Shown piece by piece: positions 3,712-6,012 of a stretch of DNA of 6,012 nt (position 1 is the stretch's first letter; every line of letters begins with the position of its first letter). The notes beneath the pieces were generated by a model that saw nothing but the letters and a program-made list of their open reading frames with translations, made no database searches and had not been told where the DNA came from. Source of the stretch: Methanolinea sp. UBA275 (GTDB lineage Archaea > Halobacteriota > Methanomicrobia > Methanomicrobiales > Methanospirillaceae); NCBI GenBank assembly GCA_002506105.1, contig DAWU01000014.1:1-6012 (forward strand), read 5' to 3'. The position numbers and the translations under genes were made by a program.

Positions 3712-5685
3712 ATGAATGATCCGACCTGCGATCTTCCGGACTTTGTGCAATTTGTCGAGAATGCTGACGAAATCATCTTTGTGCTCACACAGGAAGGTCT
3801 CATCTCCTACATCTCCCCGAACTGCGCAAGAATGCTCGGGTATGATCCCGGAGAGGTCATAGGTGTATCAGCGGTTGAGTTCATTCATCCCGATGATCTT
3901 CCAAAAAACCGCGAGTCCTTCCTACAGACTCTCACGTTGGGAAAAAATACCAGGGGGATCCAGTTCCGAATACGGCATAAAAATGGGACGTGGCGATGGA
4001 ACACAGAGAGTATGTCCCCCATCCGCGATTCCAGGGGAGTCATTGTGGGGACCCAGGGGATCATCCATGACATCACCGAGCAAGTGGCTACACAATCGGC
4101 ACTTCAGGCCATTATTGGGAGTATGGTGGGAACCACCGGGCTCTCCTCTCTCATGAAGATTGCAGAGAGCGTCAGTTCCTGGCTTGCAGCCGATTGCGTC
4201 ATGGTGGGGGAGATCCAGCCGGATCACGAGACGGTCAGTGTCCTCTCCATGCAGCTTGACGGGAAAGAGGTCACAGGATTTTCCTATACCCTCAAAGGCA
4301 CACCATGTGAGAATGTCACGGAGAAGGGATACTGCCATTATCCTGATGATGCAATCAATCTCTTCCCGCACAGCAAGGACCTCGTCGAACTGAATATCAG
4401 GGCATACATTGGGACACCGCTCAACGATGCAGAAGGCAGGGTCATAGGTGTCCTCTGTGCACTCTTCAGAAGACCATTCCAGTCATCTCAGGAGATAAGG
4501 GACATTATGTCGATCATCGCGGTGAAAGCCGGTGCTGAGATCGAGCGTTCCCAGATTGAACGCGAACTCCAGCAGAACCGGTACATGCTCGCAAAGGCGA
4601 TGGATCTTGCGAACCTGGTGAACTGGGAGTTCGATACGAGCACCGGTCTTTTCCGGTTCAACGACCGTTTCTACGAATTGTATCGCACTTCTGCCGGGCA
4701 GGAAGGGGGGTACCTGATATCACCGGAGCGATACAACCAGGAATTTGTTCACCCGGATGACCGTGATGCGGTTGCCAGGGTATTTTCTACAAAAATGGCA
4801 TCGAATAATCCGGATTATGAGTTCCAGATGGAACACCGCATCATCCGGCGGGATGGAGAACTCCGGAACCTGATTGTCCGGGTAGGAGTCGTCGTTGATG
4901 ATGAGGGGAAGATAGCCAAGATCCATGGTGCGAACCAGGATATCACCGAGCAGAAGAGGCTCGAAGAAGCGCTTCGGCAGGCAAATACAAAACTCAATCT
5001 CCTCACGAGCATCACCCGGCATGATATTACCAACCAGCTCCAGGTGCTGAAAGGATTTCTCTCTCTCATGAATGACGTACCACCTGGTCCTGAGTACCAA
5101 AAATACTTCCAAAATGTCTGTGATGCAGCCAGCCGCATCTCTGCAATGATCGAGTTTACGAAAGATTACGAGGATGTCGGTGTCTTGGCTCCTGCATGGC
5201 AGAACTGCCGGAACCTTGTCGAGACTGCGGGAAAAGAAGCCAAACTCGGAAATATTGTCGTGAAGAATGAGATCCCCTTTTCTCGGGAAGTGTATGCTGA
5301 TCCGCTCATCTATAAAGTCATTTTCAACCTGATCGATAACGCAGTCAGGTACGGGAAGACTATCACGACCATCCGTTTCTCTGTTAAAGAACGAGACGGG
5401 GATCACATCCTAGTCTGTGAAGACGATGGAGTAGGGATCCCCTGCGATGAAAAAGAGAAGATCTTCCACCGAGGCTATGGGAAGAATACAGGACTTGGGC
5501 TCGCCATTTCCCGCCAGATCCTCGACATCACAGGCATCACCCTCCGTGAGACGGGTGAGCCCGGGAAAGGGGCACGGTTCGAGATCGTGGTTCCGAAAGG
5601 GATGTGCCGGCACCCACAGGACCGCCGAATCATTCATTCTTACAGGAACTACAGGAGAGACTATATCGATTTTGTTCGCCTGTAA
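3712..5685 (+). CDS. Soluble PAS-GAF-PAS sensor histidine kinase
   Basis: This 657-residue protein has no transmembrane segment or signal peptide and should sense a cytoplasmic signal and autophosphorylate on histidine. Domains in order: PAS/PAC about 10-125 (ending GIIHDITEQ), GAF about 130-280 (CENVTEKGYCHYP and IGTPLND...GRVIGVLCALF), a second PAS/PAC about 290-415 (ending GANQDITEQKRLEEAL), then the kinase core. The H box is TSITRHDITNQL with the phosphoacceptor at H437. The N box is NLIDNAVRYG with N543. G1 is DDGVGIP (571-577), an F box IFHRGYG follows, and G2 is TGLGLAIS (593-600). All catalytic parts are present. No receiver domain or neighbouring response regulator is seen, so the partner is unknown; such orphan kinases are common in methanogens. 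After the usual end FEIVVPKGM there is a tail of about 26 residues rich in Arg and Tyr. I chose the ATG at 3712 over the in-frame GTG at 3697, which would add five residues, because GGATGG lies seven bases before it. Confidence 0.93.
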   Translation: MNDPTCDLPDFVQFVENADEIIFVLTQEGLISYISPNCARMLGYDPGEVIGVSAVEFIHPDDLPKNRESFLQTLTLGKNTRGIQFRIRHKNGTWRWNTESMSPIRDSRGVIVGTQGIIHDITEQVATQSALQAIIGSMVGTTGLSSLMKIAESVSSWLAADCVMVGEIQPDHETVSVLSMQLDGKEVTGFSYTLKGTPCENVTEKGYCHYPDDAINLFPHSKDLVELNIRAYIGTPLNDAEGRVIGVLCALFRRPFQSSQEIRDIMSIIAVKAGAEIERSQIERELQQNRYMLAKAMDLANLVNWEFDTSTGLFRFNDRFYELYRTSAGQEGGYLISPERYNQEFVHPDDRDAVARVFSTKMASNNPDYEFQMEHRIIRRDGELRNLIVRVGVVVDDEGKIAKIHGANQDITEQKRLEEALRQANTKLNLLTSITRHDITNQLQVLKGFLSLMNDVPPGPEYQKYFQNVCDAASRISAMIEFTKDYEDVGVLAPAWQNCRNLVETAGKEAKLGNIVVKNEIPFSREVYADPLIYKVIFNLIDNAVRYGKTITTIRFSVKERDGDHILVCEDDGVGIPCDEKEKIFHRGYGKNTGLGLAISRQILDITGITLRETGEPGKGARFEIVVPKGMCRHPQDRRIIHSYRNYRRDYIDFVRL

Positions 5686-5760
5686 TCAGTGTTATAACGT
5701 GTCAGCGGGTAGTGTAAGGAATTTACTGTAAAAACGAAAACCCGATCCTGTACATTAGCC

Positions 5761-6000
5761 ATGACAACACTACAAGAAAAAGCAAACGAATCGATTCCAA
5801 AACTCAATGCACCATTTCCAGTGCAACTTTTCGAATCTATCCAATTGATGAATACGGCCATTGATCCGCCGCCGGGGCGCCCTTCGGGGGCGGCGGCGTT
5901 TATCACGTCTTGCTTGAATTACTCAACACTAATATCCACAGGGCAGATTGACAATTTCGACTCCGGTACCTGTATCTCGAATTCACTCATATTCAGGTAA
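5761..6000 (+). CDS. Doubtful 79-residue ORF
   Basis: An ATG-started frame of 79 codons lies in the AT-rich 3' end of the window. No family is recognised. No ribosome binding site precedes the ATG (the bases before it are TTAGCC). Residues 1-34 have plausible protein composition, but residues 35-46 (DPPPGRPSGAAA) are simply the translation of a GC-rich hairpin at 5866-5898, and the rest is serine- and asparagine-rich. It may be a real short protein, a gene fragment with an inserted repeat, or chance. Promoter signals are weak (AATTTACTGTAAAA around 5720-5733). Confidence 0.2.
   Translation: MTTLQEKANESIPKLNAPFPVQLFESIQLMNTAIDPPPGRPSGAAAFITSCLNYSTLISTGQIDNFDSGTCISNSLIFR
5866..5896. repeat. 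Very GC-rich hairpin in an AT-rich context
   Basis: CCGCCGCC (5866-5873) pairs perfectly with GGCGGCGG (5889-5896). Inside the 15-base loop, CCC-TTC-GGG (5880-5888) can stack as a second small stem with the 5' bases bulged. The element is almost entirely G and C while its flanks are AT-rich. No T-run follows on either strand, so a standard terminator is unlikely. A REP-like dispersed repeat or a small mobile element remnant is possible, but only one copy is present in the window. Confidence 0.6.
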
Positions 6001-6012
6001 CGGTTCCCCGTG

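Larger units (their letters stand above)
5686..6012. other. AT-rich region after the kinase without a confident gene
   Basis: Apart from one doubtful ORF and a GC-rich hairpin, I see no gene here. The stretch is visibly more AT-rich than the kinase coding sequence. Small palindromes such as GAATCGATTC (5788-5797) and the repeated octamer CAACACTA (5765-5772 and 5924-5931) are short enough to be chance. No clear terminator for the kinase is visible: there is no T-run within 200 bases of its stop. This may be the edge of a region of different origin. Confidence 0.4.

Noticed and set aside
3567..3803. 78-codon - strand ORF spanning the kinase promoter
   Set aside because: It overlaps the kinase start and first PAS domain in antisense, has low-complexity serine/threonine composition and no recognisable family.
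3922..4371. 149-codon - strand ORF opposite the PAS/GAF region
   Set aside because: It is antisense to conserved sensor domains and shows no motif or ribosome binding site that would support it.
4720..5406. 228-codon - strand ORF opposite the kinase
   Set aside because: It is fully antisense to conserved PAS and kinase-core sequence with intact H box; its translation has no known domain, and long antisense frames are common opposite such genes.
5661..5906. 81-codon - strand ORF near the end
   Set aside because: It crosses the GC hairpin and the end of the kinase gene and shows no family or initiation signal.
1..6012. CRISPR arrays, insertion sequences and toxin-antitoxin pairs
   Set aside because: No regularly spaced repeats, transposase motifs, terminal inverted repeats with target duplications, or paired small ORFs of such types were seen.

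Overview
The window looks like a piece of a methanogenic euryarchaeal chromosome, most likely order Methanomicrobiales. This is inferred from gene content and style: an archaeal NusA-type protein with two KH domains, a stand-alone HisE, a DUF151 protein, SIMPL/DUF541 secreted proteins, and a soluble PAS/GAF histidine kinase with a methanogen-style 'RHDITNQL' H box. Purine-rich ribosome binding sites, TTTTTAA-like promoter elements and T-run terminators also fit an archaeon. No species can be named from the sequence alone.

Layout. Positions 1-152 are an AT-rich promoter region with phased A-tracts. A secreted SIMPL-domain protein follows on the + strand (153-881) and ends in a T9 terminator. 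A 266-base leader region (882-1147) carries two promoter candidates, nested inverted repeats and a possible 31-codon upstream ORF. It leads into a two-gene + strand unit: a NusA-like KH protein (1148-1600) overlapping hisE (1587-1880). hisE meets a convergent DUF151 gene (2336-1881, - strand) with the two stop codons touching. Positions 2337-2708 have no convincing gene but hold several inverted repeats and, at the right end, a tandem-hairpin terminator. That terminator serves a second SIMPL protein on the - strand (3431-2709). A divergent intergenic region (3432-3711) with inverted repeats and a 12-base direct repeat separates it from a 657-residue PAS-GAF-PAS histidine kinase (3712-5685). 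The last 327 bases are AT-rich, with one doubtful small ORF interrupted in the middle by a very GC-rich hairpin.

How the parts may work together. The KH protein and HisE are probably translated together; the link between RNA binding and histidine synthesis is positional only. The two SIMPL proteins are clear paralogs: they align without gaps from residue 1 to about 207, with about 46% identity over residues 26-207 by hand count. They lie in inverted orientation on either side of the nusA-hisE/DUF151 block. The kinase is divergently arranged with the second SIMPL gene, and each upstream region carries one copy of the same 12-mer, so shared control is possible but untested. No response regulator, mobile element, CRISPR array, tRNA or rRNA was seen. 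I found no clear new multi-gene system; the best leads are the structured leader of the NusA-like gene, the structured spacer at 2337-2620 and the shared 12-mer.
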